The notes beneath the pieces were generated by a model. The model was given only the letters and a program-made list of their open reading frames with translations. It ran no database searches and was not told the DNA's origin. This document shows, piece after piece, positions 16,102-24,865 of a DNA stretch of 64,000 nt. Origin of the DNA: an uncultured Bacteroidia bacterium (GTDB taxonomy: Bacteria; Bacteroidota; Bacteroidia; Bacteroidales; UBA932); the NCBI GenBank assembly GCA_902785785.1, contig CADAAA010000002.1, forward strand, positions 62,001 through 126,000. The letters run 5' to 3'. Position 1 is the first letter of the stretch, and each line of letters starts with the position of its first letter. The position numbers were made by a program, and so were the translations under genes.

Positions 16102-17223
16102 ATGCCGCATCCGGAAAATGATTTCTCGCGGCTGGAGCTCAACCTTCCGGCCTGCCAGGAGAACTACCGATACTTCCGCGCCCGCCTGGAGCCTTCCACC
16201 AAGCTGCTTGTCCTGGTGAAGGCCAACGCGTACGGGCACGGAGCGGTGGAATTCGCCGCAATGATGCAGGGTTGCGGCGCTGATTATCTGGCGGTTGCAC
16301 TGCCTCTTGAAGGCGTCGAGCTCCGCCAGGCCGGTATCAGCCTTCCCATTCTCGTGCTTACCGCCGGAACGGATTTCTTCGATGAGATCATCGACAACCG
16401 CCTGGAGCCCGGCATCCCCAACCTCTACACGCTGAAGGCCCTTTGCGCGGTCCTGGAGGCGCGCGGTCTCCGTGATTTTCCCATCCATATCAAGCTGGAT
16501 ACAGGCATGCACCGCCTGGGATTCATGCCGGGAGAGCTTCAGGACCTTTTCGATTTCCTGGGGGACTGCCCGTGGGTGAAGGTGAAGTCGGTTTATTCCC
16601 ATCTCGCGGCCGCTGAAGACCCGGAGTCGGATGATTTCACGCTGGGGCAGATAGATATGTTCAAGGCGGGCGCGGACGCCCTTTCCGCATCTCTGGGCTA
16701 CAAGCCGATGTACCACGTCCTCAATTCCGCCGGCATCGAGCGTTTTCCCCAATACCAGTTCGACATGGTCCGTCTGGGGATAGGAATCTACGGCATCAGT
16801 TCGTTGCCCGGCGTGCGTCTGTCACCGGTGGCTTCGTTGAAGGTGAAAGTGTTGCAGATCAAGACATTGGGCCCTCAGGACGGGACTATCGGTTACGGTC
16901 GTTTCGGGCATATAGCCCCTGAGGGGACCGTCATCGCCACGATACCTGTCGGCTATGCCGACGGCATAGACCGCCATCTCGGCCGCGGACGCGCTTCGTT
17001 CTCCCTGAACGGGCACAGGGTGCCGACTATCGGCAATATCTGCATGGATATGTGCATGCTGGACGTGACCGGAGTACCCGCCAAGGCGGGCGATACGGTC
17101 ACGGTCTTCGGCGCCGATCCCACCGTTTCCGAACTGGCGGACATCCTCGGCACCATCCCTTATGAGATCATGACTTCGGTCCCGCGCCGCATCGAGCGCG
17201 TGATCATCCGCAAGAAACAGTAA
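16102..17223 (+). CDS. alr: Alanine racemase (stand-alone)
   Basis: 373 residues. It interconverts L- and D-alanine for peptidoglycan synthesis in the cytoplasm. The PLP-binding lysine is in VLVKANAYGHG, and the catalytic tyrosine is expected in IGYGRFGH of the C-terminal barrel. GNICMDMCMLD and a DTVTVFG-type motif are also typical. Many Bacteroidota carry Alr fused to the C-terminus of MurF; here it is a separate gene with its own promoter and normal length for a single-domain enzyme. A second, MurF-fused copy elsewhere in the genome cannot be excluded. Confidence 0.93.
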   Translation: MPHPENDFSRLELNLPACQENYRYFRARLEPSTKLLVLVKANAYGHGAVEFAAMMQGCGADYLAVALPLEGVELRQAGISLPILVLTAGTDFFDEIIDNRLEPGIPNLYTLKALCAVLEARGLRDFPIHIKLDTGMHRLGFMPGELQDLFDFLGDCPWVKVKSVYSHLAAAEDPESDDFTLGQIDMFKAGADALSASLGYKPMYHVLNSAGIERFPQYQFDMVRLGIGIYGISSLPGVRLSPVASLKVKVLQIKTLGPQDGTIGYGRFGHIAPEGTVIATIPVGYADGIDRHLGRGRASFSLNGHRVPTIGNICMDMCMLDVTGVPAKAGDTVTVFGADPTVSELADILGTIPYEIMTSVPRRIERVIIRKKQ

Positions 17224-17228
17224 GCTTT

Positions 17229-17813
17229 CTAAATGGTCTCGAGCATCAAGGCGTGGCGGACTTCCGCCGCCTTCTCCTCACCCTTTATCTTCTTCAGGAT
17301 CTCCAAGCCGAAGGCTATGGCGTGGCCGGCGCTGCGGCCGGTGATGACGCGGCCGTCGGTGATGGCCGGCCGCGGCTCAAAGCTGGCCCCCGCCTCGCGC
17401 AGGTAGCCCTCGAAACCGTCGAAACAGGTCACGCGTTTGCCGTCGATGCCTTTGAGCTGGCCGAGTACGAGGCCTGGCGCGGCGCAGATGGCTGCAACCG
17501 TACCACCGTCATCATAGTGCTCCTGCATCATCTCCATCAGCATGTCGTATGAGGCGAGGTTCCTGGTGCCGGGCATACCGCCCGGAAATATCATCACGTC
17601 CTTCTCATCCGTACCGCCGCGGTCTATGTTCAGCGCGAAAAAGTCAAAGGTCTGGTCCACGCCCACGGCCACGCGGTGCGAGGACACCACGAAAGCCTCG
17701 TCGGTGATGGAGACAAGCTCCACCGGCACTCCGCCCCTGCGGAGCACGTCGGCGGTGGCGAGGGCCTCGACATCCTCGAAGCCTTCAGCCAGGAAAATAA
17801 ACACTCCTTTCAT
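17229..17813 (-). CDS. DJ-1/PfpI/YajL-family protein
   Basis: 194 residues from the ATG at 17813 (MKGVFIFLAEGFEDVEA); codons upstream to 17882 are intergenic. The DJ-1 fold is marked by the conserved Glu in AEGFEDVEA, the oxidisable Cys in AAICAAPGLVLG (nucleophile elbow) and ITGRSAGHAIAFGLEIL. Family members are implicated in oxidative-stress protection and protein or nucleotide deglycation; the exact activity is disputed and not decided by sequence. It is convergent with alr, 5 bases apart, and divergent from the isomerase gene. Confidence 0.88.
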   Translation of the reverse strand: MKGVFIFLAEGFEDVEALATADVLRRGGVPVELVSITDEAFVVSSHRVAVGVDQTFDFFALNIDRGGTDEKDVMIFPGGMPGTRNLASYDMLMEMMQEHYDDGGTVAAICAAPGLVLGQLKGIDGKRVTCFDGFEGYLREAGASFEPRPAITDGRVITGRSAGHAIAFGLEILKKIKGEEKAAEVRHALMLETI

Positions 17814-17836
17814 TGTAGATGCATCAATTGGTATTC

Positions 17837-17867
17837 TTGACCAAGTTACGATTTTTTGTTTACTTTG
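17837..17867 (+). promoter_or_regulatory. Probable promoter of the mannose-6-phosphate isomerase gene
   Basis: TTG (17837-17839), 20 bases, then TTACTTTG (17860-17867), one mismatch from TAnnTTTG. The start codon lies 20 bases downstream. Confidence 0.5.
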
Positions 17868-17887
17868 TAAAGAAATAAACACAGAAC

Positions 17888-19015
17888 ATGGAAGAACCCA
17901 GGAAACTATATCCGCTCAAGTTCCTGCCCATCGGTGAAGACTTCGCATGGGGAGGCCGCGAGCTCGAAAAAAGATACGGCAAGGCATTCGTGACCAGCGA
18001 TGCACAGGGTCGGACCAAAAGGATGGAGAAAGGATCGAGGGTGGCTGAAAGCCACGAGATCGCAGACCTGGGTTACCGGGACTCCCAGATCCTGGACGGA
18101 TGGCTCGCAGGTAACAGCCTCAGCGAGGTAATGGACATGTATCTCGACCGTATAGTCGGAGAGAGGGTATTCTCCTACTATGGCAGGCAGTTCCCCTTGA
18201 GCATAAAACTGATTGACGCTGAAGGGCGGATTCCGCTCTTGGTCCATCCGGACGATGTTACCGCCGGACAGCGTTACGACTTCCTTGGCAAGGCTAAGAT
18301 GTGGTATGTGCTGGACACGCGGCCGGGAGCGAGTGTAAGTATCGGATTCCGTAGGGACACCGATGCTGACGAGTTGTACCGCAGCTGCCTTGACGGCAGC
18401 GTCGGGGACCTCCTGAACACTGTAGAGCCGCATCCGGGTGATTGTTTCACCATCCGTCCCGGCACCGTGCATTCCGCGTCCGGCGTTGTCCTGCTCGAGG
18501 TGAGCGAGGCTTCGCCGCTCGACTTCTGCCTGTACGGCTGGGGCGCGGAGATCACTGAAGAGGAGTTCGACGGCGCCCTCGGCCTCGTCGAAGCCCTGGA
18601 TTTCATCGATTACAAAGCATACGAGCCCACTTTCGCTCCCGAGGGGAAACTGGCAAAGGGCGACGAGTTCACCGTCACCAGGATGGATCTCAAGGATGCC
18701 TTGCATATCATTGCAGGGGAGAACGGCGGTTTTGCGGTTTACTTCTGCGTCTCCGGCGAAGCATCCGTGCAGGTCCCGTCAACGGGAAGCATGGAGTCTA
18801 CGGTCATAAAGACCGGCGAGACGGTGCTGGTCCCTGCCGAAATCGATGATTTCTACCTGGTCCCGCGCCAGAGTGGCACGGTATTGGTCGAGGTTCTGGT
18901 GGAGCGTGAGGAAGAGGCTGACGAATATATCGACCCCAACGCCGAGCCCGAACTCCCGGGTGAAGGCGAGGAATTCAAATTCAACAGCGTATATGGCAGA
19001 TTCAGTAAGGATTGA
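17888..19015 (+). CDS. manA: Class I mannose-6-phosphate isomerase
   Basis: 375 residues. It interconverts mannose 6-phosphate and fructose 6-phosphate, feeding GDP-sugar synthesis or mannose use. The N-terminus has the family motif GEDFAWGGRELEKRYG; zinc ligands fall in LLVHPDD and RPGTVHSA within the cupin fold. A second, C-terminal cupin-like part (about residues 255-350) is followed by an acidic tail ending in NSVYGRFSKD. It overlaps the next gene by 23 bases, so the S4 protein gene is co-transcribed. Confidence 0.85.
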   Translation: MEEPRKLYPLKFLPIGEDFAWGGRELEKRYGKAFVTSDAQGRTKRMEKGSRVAESHEIADLGYRDSQILDGWLAGNSLSEVMDMYLDRIVGERVFSYYGRQFPLSIKLIDAEGRIPLLVHPDDVTAGQRYDFLGKAKMWYVLDTRPGASVSIGFRRDTDADELYRSCLDGSVGDLLNTVEPHPGDCFTIRPGTVHSASGVVLLEVSEASPLDFCLYGWGAEITEEEFDGALGLVEALDFIDYKAYEPTFAPEGKLAKGDEFTVTRMDLKDALHIIAGENGGFAVYFCVSGEASVQVPSTGSMESTVIKTGETVLVPAEIDDFYLVPRQSGTVLVEVLVEREEEADEYIDPNAEPELPGEGEEFKFNSVYGRFSKD

Positions 19016-19427
19016 CAAGTATGTATGGGCCATCCGCCTGTACAAGACGCGGAGTGACGCCACCGAAGCCTGCAACGGCAACAAAGTGCAGCTGAACGGC
19101 GCTCCCGCCAAGCCCTCCAAAGCCGTCAAGATCGGAGACACCATTTCCGTCCGGAAGGGTGTCGCCCTCTATACCTTCAAGGTCCTTCAGATCGCCGAAC
19201 AGCGCATGGGGGCACAGAAGGTTCCGGAATTCGCGGAGAACCTTACGCCGCAGAGCGAGCTTGACAAGCTCCGCGCCCCGCACGAGACTTTCTTCGTGCG
19301 GCGCGACCGCGGCGCAGGCCGCCCCACCAAGAAGGATCGCCGCGAGATGGATGCCATCTGGGACGGCATCGATTTCTCCGCCGACCCGTTCGAGGATGAT
19401 TCCGAGGACGAGGAAGAGGACGTCTGA
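18993..19427 (+). CDS. S4-domain RNA-binding protein (Hsp15-like)
   Basis: 144 residues from the ATG at 18993, inside the end of manA. The open frame continues further upstream but the S4 domain begins right after this ATG (VRIDKYVWAIRLYKTRSDA). The domain (residues ~5-70) resembles heat-shock protein 15, which rescues stalled 50S subunits carrying nascent chains. A basic linker (RRDRGAGRPTKKDRR) and an acidic tail (DPFEDDSEDEEEDV) follow. The function is inferred from the domain only. It ends one base before the stop of the convergent fucosidase gene. Confidence 0.85.
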   Translation: MADSVRIDKYVWAIRLYKTRSDATEACNGNKVQLNGAPAKPSKAVKIGDTISVRKGVALYTFKVLQIAEQRMGAQKVPEFAENLTPQSELDKLRAPHETFFVRRDRGAGRPTKKDRREMDAIWDGIDFSADPFEDDSEDEEEDV

Positions 19428-19428
19428 G

Positions 19429-20895
19429 TTACTTTTCCGCCAGATAGGCGCGGACCGAACTGATGCAGGGACATGCCCTAGAGTCGGTGATGGTGACGCG
19501 CAGGGCTGTGGCTTCGACAGGGTCGAAGCGCAGTATGCGCTTGTAGCCAATGGTGGTCTGCTGCTCGGAAGTGCTGACCGGCTGCCAGGAGTCGCCGTCG
19601 TTGTACTCTATGGCAAAGCTTTTCACCCTCTGTCCCAGGGCGATGTATTCCTGGAGAAGGATGCGGTCGATATTCTTTTTCCCTTTGAAAGTGAATTCCA
19701 GTGATGCGTTCAGCGTACCGTCCTTGGGGGACCAGTAGCTGTCGGGGTGTCCGTCGAGGACCTTGCCGGCGGAGAAGCGCCGGCCCCTGGACTCGCTCGC
19801 GCTCGCGCGAGCCCCGGCCATTATGTCATTCCCAAGTTGCTCCGAAATGATACGGAAGGCCTCGCAGATATTCGCGGAGTCTACTGGATGTATCAGACCT
19901 TCCCTGTCCACGGGGAAATTGATCAGCAGCTTGCCGTTCCTTCCGACGCTCCTGTAGTATATATCCGCTATCTGTTCAGGAGTCTTGACCAAGGCGTCCT
20001 CCTCGGAGTGGTAGAACCACCCTCTGCGGATGGAAACGTCACACTCTGCGGGGATCCATACGTCTCCGTCCTCATGTCCGGGACCGAGTTCATTCCCGTA
20101 AGGGTATCCAGGATAGACGACTCCTTCCCTGAGGAAAGACCAGTTGGTTTCTGATGCGATGCCGCGTTCGTTGCCCACCCAGCGGCAGCCTGGACCTCCA
20201 TCTGAAAAGATAATCGCTTCAGGCTGAAGCTCATGGACTATTGAATGGATCTTAGGGAAATCATAGTATGTCCTGCGGTCTATATTGCGCGTTTCGCAGG
20301 CTCCTCCGTACCAGCCGTCACCTCCGTTCGCTCCGTCCAGCCAGACTTCCGAGATCTTTCCGTAACGGGTGAGCAGTTCCCGGAGCTGCTCCTGATAGTA
20401 GCGGACATAATCCTCAGTCCCATAGGATGCCTGGTGACGGTCCCAGGGGGAAAGGTAGATGCCGAACTTCAGCCCGTGGCGTCCGCAGGCCTGTGCGAGT
20501 TCGCCGACGATGTCGCCGGCGCCGTCCTTATACGGCGACGCGGCGACCGAATAGTCGGTGAACTCCGAAGGCCAGAGGCAGAAGCCATCGTGATGCTTAG
20601 CCGTCAGGATGACTCCCTTTATGCCGGCGGCTTCGAAGGTCCGCACCCACTGCTCGCAGTCAAGCCGCGACGGGTTGAAGATAGCCGGATCGGCGTCACC
20701 GTATCCCCACTCGCTGTCCGAGAAAGTATTGGGCCCGAAATGGATGAATGCCCAGATCTCGTCCTGCTGCCAGGATATCTGGGAAGGGGAGGGGACGGGC
20801 GCGAGCGCCTCGGGGGCGCGACCGCCTCCGCAGGAGCAGGCCGCCACCAGAGCGAGTGCCATGAAAAGCCTTTTGAAAAAAGTCCGGTAATGCAT
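19429..20895 (-). CDS. Alpha-L-fucosidase (GH29) lipoprotein with discoidin-like domain
   Basis: 488 residues. The signal peptide ends in a lipobox (ALVAACSC), so it is probably a lipoprotein. The GH29 catalytic barrel spans about residues 35-345, with HFGPNTF, AKHHDGFCLW and the nucleophile motif SEVWLDGANG (Asp). The C-terminal ~130 residues (from ARASASESRG) look like an F5/8 type C (CBM32-like) sugar-binding domain. It should remove terminal fucose from host or plant glycans. It is the last gene of an operon with a TonB receptor and a DUF4249 lipoprotein, starting 3 bases after the latter, which suggests uptake and trimming of a fucose-bearing compound. Confidence 0.9.
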   Translation of the reverse strand: MHYRTFFKRLFMALALVAACSCGGGRAPEALAPVPSPSQISWQQDEIWAFIHFGPNTFSDSEWGYGDADPAIFNPSRLDCEQWVRTFEAAGIKGVILTAKHHDGFCLWPSEFTDYSVAASPYKDGAGDIVGELAQACGRHGLKFGIYLSPWDRHQASYGTEDYVRYYQEQLRELLTRYGKISEVWLDGANGGDGWYGGACETRNIDRRTYYDFPKIHSIVHELQPEAIIFSDGGPGCRWVGNERGIASETNWSFLREGVVYPGYPYGNELGPGHEDGDVWIPAECDVSIRRGWFYHSEEDALVKTPEQIADIYYRSVGRNGKLLINFPVDREGLIHPVDSANICEAFRIISEQLGNDIMAGARASASESRGRRFSAGKVLDGHPDSYWSPKDGTLNASLEFTFKGKKNIDRILLQEYIALGQRVKSFAIEYNDGDSWQPVSTSEQQTTIGYKRILRFDPVEATALRVTITDSRACPCISSVRAYLAEK

Positions 20896-20898
20896 GTC

Positions 20899-21804
20899 TT
20901 AGAATTTCGGCAGCATGCCGTGGTCGGCAAGCATCTCCATGCGGGTCCGGTCAGGATTGCCTATTACCAGACTCATCTTAGTACAGTGCGCCAGTGCGAA
21001 TACTCCGGCGGCGCCGCCCGTGATGTTGGTCGGAATGTTTGCGGGTTGAGGTGAGAACAGCGGCATGTGGGCGATGCTCTCGCTCATCATAGCAGTCATG
21101 AACGAGTAGAAGAAATCAGACATCGAGTAAGTATAGAGCTCGACAAGGTCGCCTTCCTTTAATGGAGGCGTTTCTTCTCCCGTTCCGAGGATGTCGAAGG
21201 CTGAATAGAAGAAGTATTCGCCTCCGTTGAGATAGTTGCCGTCGAACATCTGATAGCCGTCAATGCTTATCCATCTTCCGTAACCGTGCGCTTCGCCGTT
21301 CACTCTCAGGTCAGCGGCATAATGGCTGATGATTCCGGGCAGGTCCTGGCCCCAGATGGCAAAGCACCATAACGAATCGGTCATCTTGTAGTAGTCGAAA
21401 CCGTCGCCGCGCACGCCTCCCGGAGGCATCGTATCGACAGCCTCGAAATGGAAGGACTCTCCGGCATCCTCCCCGTCTATGGTGAGGGTATATGTCTTGC
21501 CGACTTCGCCGGCATAGTCTTCAGGGGTATAGTAGCAGCCTGTGCCTGACTCTTCCTTCAGCTCTATCTGACTGGTACCGTCGGACAGCCTGACGCTGGC
21601 TCCGCTGATGACCGGTATGCGCTCCGAAGGCGTCCCGTAGGGCGCCGAGGCGCTGAGGCGGACGCAGTGCGCCGTCGTGTCCGTGGTGAGGACTGCGTCC
21701 ACCACGACACGGCGCACGTCCGACTCCTTGATGTCGGGTACGAAGTCCTCGACGCATGAGACGGCCGCGAGCATAGCCAATATGATGAACGTTATCTTCC
21801 TCAT
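20899..21804 (-). CDS. DUF4249 lipoprotein
   Basis: 301 residues. Signal peptide with lipobox LAAVSC, so surface or periplasmic lipoprotein. The sequence shows the DUF4249 pattern: a beta-rich N-terminal domain (VVVDAVLTTDTTAHCVRLS, then YTLTIDG) and a C-terminal half ending near GNPDR. DUF4249 proteins are usually encoded next to FecA-type TonB receptors and are thought to be partner lipoproteins, perhaps analogous to SusD. That fits here, since it overlaps the receptor gene by four bases. The ligand is unknown. Confidence 0.82.
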   Translation of the reverse strand: MRKITFIILAMLAAVSCVEDFVPDIKESDVRRVVVDAVLTTDTTAHCVRLSASAPYGTPSERIPVISGASVRLSDGTSQIELKEESGTGCYYTPEDYAGEVGKTYTLTIDGEDAGESFHFEAVDTMPPGGVRGDGFDYYKMTDSLWCFAIWGQDLPGIISHYAADLRVNGEAHGYGRWISIDGYQMFDGNYLNGGEYFFYSAFDILGTGEETPPLKEGDLVELYTYSMSDFFYSFMTAMMSESIAHMPLFSPQPANIPTNITGGAAGVFALAHCTKMSLVIGNPDRTRMEMLADHGMLPKF

Positions 21805-24140
21805 AGCGTCAGGGTGTATGAAATGGACGGAATGGCGGTGAAGAGATAGACCTTACGAGCTGTAATCTCTTCCGTATCATCGTTGTAATGGAAGTCGAGC
21901 GCCCAGGCGTTGTGACGCGAGTATACGTTGTATACGGAGAAGTTCCATTCTCCGTGGCCGCGCTTGCCGGACGGTACCCGGCGTCCCTGGAGCGTCAGCG
22001 AAAGGTCGAGCCGGTGATAGTCCGGGAAGTGGTCCTGGTTGCGGTCGGAATAGAAGGGTACGCGCGTATCGCCGACCTGTATCACGCCCGAAGGGTAGGT
22101 CGTCGGCGCTCCGCTGTAGTACACCCAGTCCGCAGATGCTGACAGCCTTTTCCCGAAGCGGTAAGTGCCTATGACCGATACGCTGTGCTTGTGGTTCATG
22201 GGGGAGTCATAGGGCTTGCCTTCATTGATCTCGGGTATCTTGTACCTGGCCTGGGATAGGGTGTAGCTGACCCAGCCGTCGAACTTTCCTTTCTCATACT
22301 TTACCATGAATTCAGCTCCGCGCGCGAAGGAATTGCCGGTACGGATCTCAGCTTCCATGTCTTCGTTCATGATGACGTTAGGGTGGTCCTTGAAGTCGAT
22401 GGTGTTGCGGTTGTCCTTGTAGAACAGTTCCACGGAAGTTTCCAGGGCATCGTCCAGGAAATTCTTGAAGAAGCCTACGGTGTACTGGTCAGAGACCTGG
22501 GGTTTGATGTTGGGCGAAGCCGAGAACCAGATGTCGAGAGGGGAGCCCGAGATGCTGTAAATCGCCTGCTGGATATACTGGACGTTGCGGCTCCAGGCCG
22601 CCTTGACTGACATTGAAGGGCTCAGGCTGAAGGATGAGGAGAAGCGCGGCTCCAGCGCGTGCCACGCCTTGACGGTTTCGCCCTTGGCGAAATCCTCCGT
22701 GTGGTCGAGCTTGTGCGCAGCGTCATAATACCGCTGCGTACGCTCGCCCACGGTGGCGAAGTTCGAGAGCCTCAGGCCGTAACGGAGCGTGACCTTGGTG
22801 CCGATCTTCTGCTCGTTCTGGATGTAGAAGTCAGGTGCCAGGGCGGTGGTCTGCGGGTATGTATACTCGCTGAAAATGCCTTCACTCCTTGGCTTGAACT
22901 CTGCCGGACTTATGACATAGCGGTTGCCCTGCAGTCCGAAACTGACGGTATTCGAGGCGTTCGCAAACCAGTTGAAATCGGCTTTGAATCCCTGGTTGTT
23001 CAGTCTCGACCCCATATCGATGTCCGTTGCGGAGAACTCAAGCATCGTGTCGAAATCGTAATGCGAGTTCAGCAGGGTAAAGTTGGAGAACAGCTTCGGA
23101 GAGAATATGTGGTTCCAGCGAAGGGACTGGGTATTGTTGGCGAAGCCCATGTCCAGGTCGAGGTCTGCGGCTTCGGAGTTGGCCATGGCGAATACGTCCT
23201 TGCCATTGAATACGCTCAGGTACAGGCGGTTGTTGTCGTTGATGATCCAGTTGGCCTTGGCGTTGATGTCATGGAAGAACATCTTGTCTCCCTTCAGCGC
23301 CCCGAACAGCGGGAAGAACATGTCGATGTATGTTCGGCGTGCGGCTACCATGAAACTGGCCTTGTCCTTCACGATAGGTCCCTCGAGCAAAACCTTCGAG
23401 GAGATAAGCCCAATACTGAGCGATCCTCCGAACTCCTGCATGTTCCCGTCTATGGTATGGATATCCAGCAGCGAGGAAAGGCGTCCGCCGTATTTTGCGG
23501 AAATATCGCCCTTGTACAGGTCACCCGTCTTGACGGCGTCGTTGTTGAATACGGAGAAAAAGCCCATGAAATGGCCGGCGTTGTAGACGGGGGCCTCGTC
23601 CATCAGGACGAGGTTCTGGTCTACTCCGCCGCCGCGCACGCTGAAGCCCGTAGATCCTTCGCTGGGAGCCTGAACTCCGGGCATCATCTGTATGACCTTT
23701 ATGATGTCGGTCTCTCCGAACAGGACAGGAACCTTCTTGATGAAGTCGCCGGAGAGATTGACGAGACTGGTCTCCGGACGCAGCAGCTTCTCCCGTTTCG
23801 ATACGGCAGTGACGGTCGAGCCTTCCAAGTACAGAAGGGACTCCTTGAGAGTGAAATCCTGCTTGAGATTGCCTTTGAGATTGATCCGTACCGTATCGGC
23901 ATCATATCCCAGCGATGAGCAGCACAGCTCATAATCTCCTGCCGGAAGCTGGATGGAGTAGAATCCGTATGCGTTTGTTACCGTCCCGGAAGTAGATCCA
24001 GCCGGATTAACCACAGCGCCGATCATCATCTCACCTGATGCGGCATCCTTTACATGCCCGCTCACGGTATACCGCCGCGTCTGTCCTGCAAGACAGAGCG
24101 GAATCATCAGCATCGCAACGGTTATCAGCAATCTTCTCAT
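21801..24140 (-). CDS. TonB-dependent receptor with carboxypeptidase-regulatory-like domain
   Basis: 779 residues from the ATG at 24140 (MRRLLITVAMLMIPLCLAGQ, a signal peptide); a longer open frame to 24263 runs through the promoter and is not used. Residues ~25-110 form the CarboxypepD_reg-like domain (VSGHVKDAASGEMMIGAVV), then a plug domain (GGGVDQNLVLMDEAPVYN) and a 22-strand-type barrel to the C-terminus (TAIPSISYTLTL). It imports a ligand across the outer membrane using TonB energy. It is shorter than SusC proteins and pairs with DUF4249, not SusD. The -7 box lies only 7 bases before the start codon, so the mRNA is nearly leaderless. Confidence 0.9.
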   Translation of the reverse strand: MRRLLITVAMLMIPLCLAGQTRRYTVSGHVKDAASGEMMIGAVVNPAGSTSGTVTNAYGFYSIQLPAGDYELCCSSLGYDADTVRINLKGNLKQDFTLKESLLYLEGSTVTAVSKREKLLRPETSLVNLSGDFIKKVPVLFGETDIIKVIQMMPGVQAPSEGSTGFSVRGGGVDQNLVLMDEAPVYNAGHFMGFFSVFNNDAVKTGDLYKGDISAKYGGRLSSLLDIHTIDGNMQEFGGSLSIGLISSKVLLEGPIVKDKASFMVAARRTYIDMFFPLFGALKGDKMFFHDINAKANWIINDNNRLYLSVFNGKDVFAMANSEAADLDLDMGFANNTQSLRWNHIFSPKLFSNFTLLNSHYDFDTMLEFSATDIDMGSRLNNQGFKADFNWFANASNTVSFGLQGNRYVISPAEFKPRSEGIFSEYTYPQTTALAPDFYIQNEQKIGTKVTLRYGLRLSNFATVGERTQRYYDAAHKLDHTEDFAKGETVKAWHALEPRFSSSFSLSPSMSVKAAWSRNVQYIQQAIYSISGSPLDIWFSASPNIKPQVSDQYTVGFFKNFLDDALETSVELFYKDNRNTIDFKDHPNVIMNEDMEAEIRTGNSFARGAEFMVKYEKGKFDGWVSYTLSQARYKIPEINEGKPYDSPMNHKHSVSVIGTYRFGKRLSASADWVYYSGAPTTYPSGVIQVGDTRVPFYSDRNQDHFPDYHRLDLSLTLQGRRVPSGKRGHGEWNFSVYNVYSRHNAWALDFHYNDDTEEITARKVYLFTAIPSISYTLTL

Positions 24141-24147
24141 TTCCCTG

Positions 24148-24155
24148 CAAAGATA
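24148..24155 (-). promoter_or_regulatory. -7 box of the receptor-DUF4249-fucosidase operon
   Basis: The minus strand reads TATCTTTG, an exact TAnnTTTG match, 7 bases before ATG 24140. This predicts a leader of only a few bases. No clear -33 TTG is seen in the pyrimidine-rich DNA upstream. Confidence 0.6.
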
Positions 24156-24813
24156 CTGCTTTTTTCTCGTCCTGTCCTCCGTCCATCTTCTTTTCCTAAT
24201 CGACGCCCGCCCCACTCGTTCTCTCCCTCCCGTCGTCCTCATCCTTACATACTCTCTCTCCACCTTTCCTTACCTTTCTTTACCTTTCTACCTACCCTAA
24301 GTTTTGCTATTCCTGACTAAACTGCTTTCCCTATGGGCAAGGTTCTGGCGATACAAATGTCTGCCATGAACTGATGCATAACTGATATTCACCCCTTGGT
24401 CCGCTGTTTTACGCCCCATCGTCCGCTGATTCTCATTCCGTGCTCCACAAATCGTTTGGAACGGGAAACCTATCCCTGATGCGTTACGTGGAGGGTATTT
24501 GTTCGAGACCCGAGGAAATTCCTTAGGATAAGAACGCTGATATGCTTTATAAAGGCTTGAAATGCCTATCCGTGTTCCAGACGATTTCTTGGTAGCCAAC
24601 TTGTTCGAAATAAAGGATCGTTTAGAACCAGTTTGTCCGGGAAATGAATAGTTTATGGCGCGTTTATCCGGAGAATGAGGAGTGTTTTGGACGGGCCTGT
24701 TGGAAGAAAGAGGGAAGAAGGGGGGGGAGGGAGAGGATGCTTTAGATAGTCGGCCTCAAGGGAGATACGGTCGGGAGTATTATGCATAGCGACTGTAGGC
24801 AGTGTAAAACAAA
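24156..24813. other. Long non-coding stretch with purine/pyrimidine tracts and short repeats
   Basis: No convincing gene, tRNA or known RNA is seen. 24156-24300 is strongly pyrimidine-rich on the plus strand, with repeats of the TTTCCTTACC / TTTCTTTACC type. 24702-24737 is 36 unbroken purines. Two imperfect 20-bp direct repeats, GTTTGTCCGGGAAATGAATA (24631-24650) and GTTTATCCGGAGAATGAGGA (24662-24681), lie 31 bases apart. Base composition and codon texture differ from the surrounding genes. It could be a decayed gene or a regulatory region. Confidence 0.5.
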
Positions 24814-24844
24814 ATGACGGCCGGCAAAACAAGCCGGCCGTCAT
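24814..24844 (-). terminator. Terminator of the rubrerythrin gene
   Basis: ATGACGGCCGGC (24814-24825) pairs perfectly with GCCGGCCGTCAT (24833-24844), loop of 7. On the minus strand the stem is followed by TTTTGTTTTA. Confidence 0.85.
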
Positions 24845-24865
24845 CACATTAAACCTACGCGGAGA

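Noticed and set aside
19511..19529. GCTTCGAC / GTCGAAGC hairpin in the end of the fucosidase gene
   Set aside because: It lies where an S4-gene terminator could be, but no T tract follows on either strand and the bases are well explained as fucosidase codons.
24297..24599. 100-codon minus-strand open frame in the large non-coding gap
   Set aside because: No recognisable domain, odd composition, codon use unlike nearby genes, and no promoter or conserved start context.
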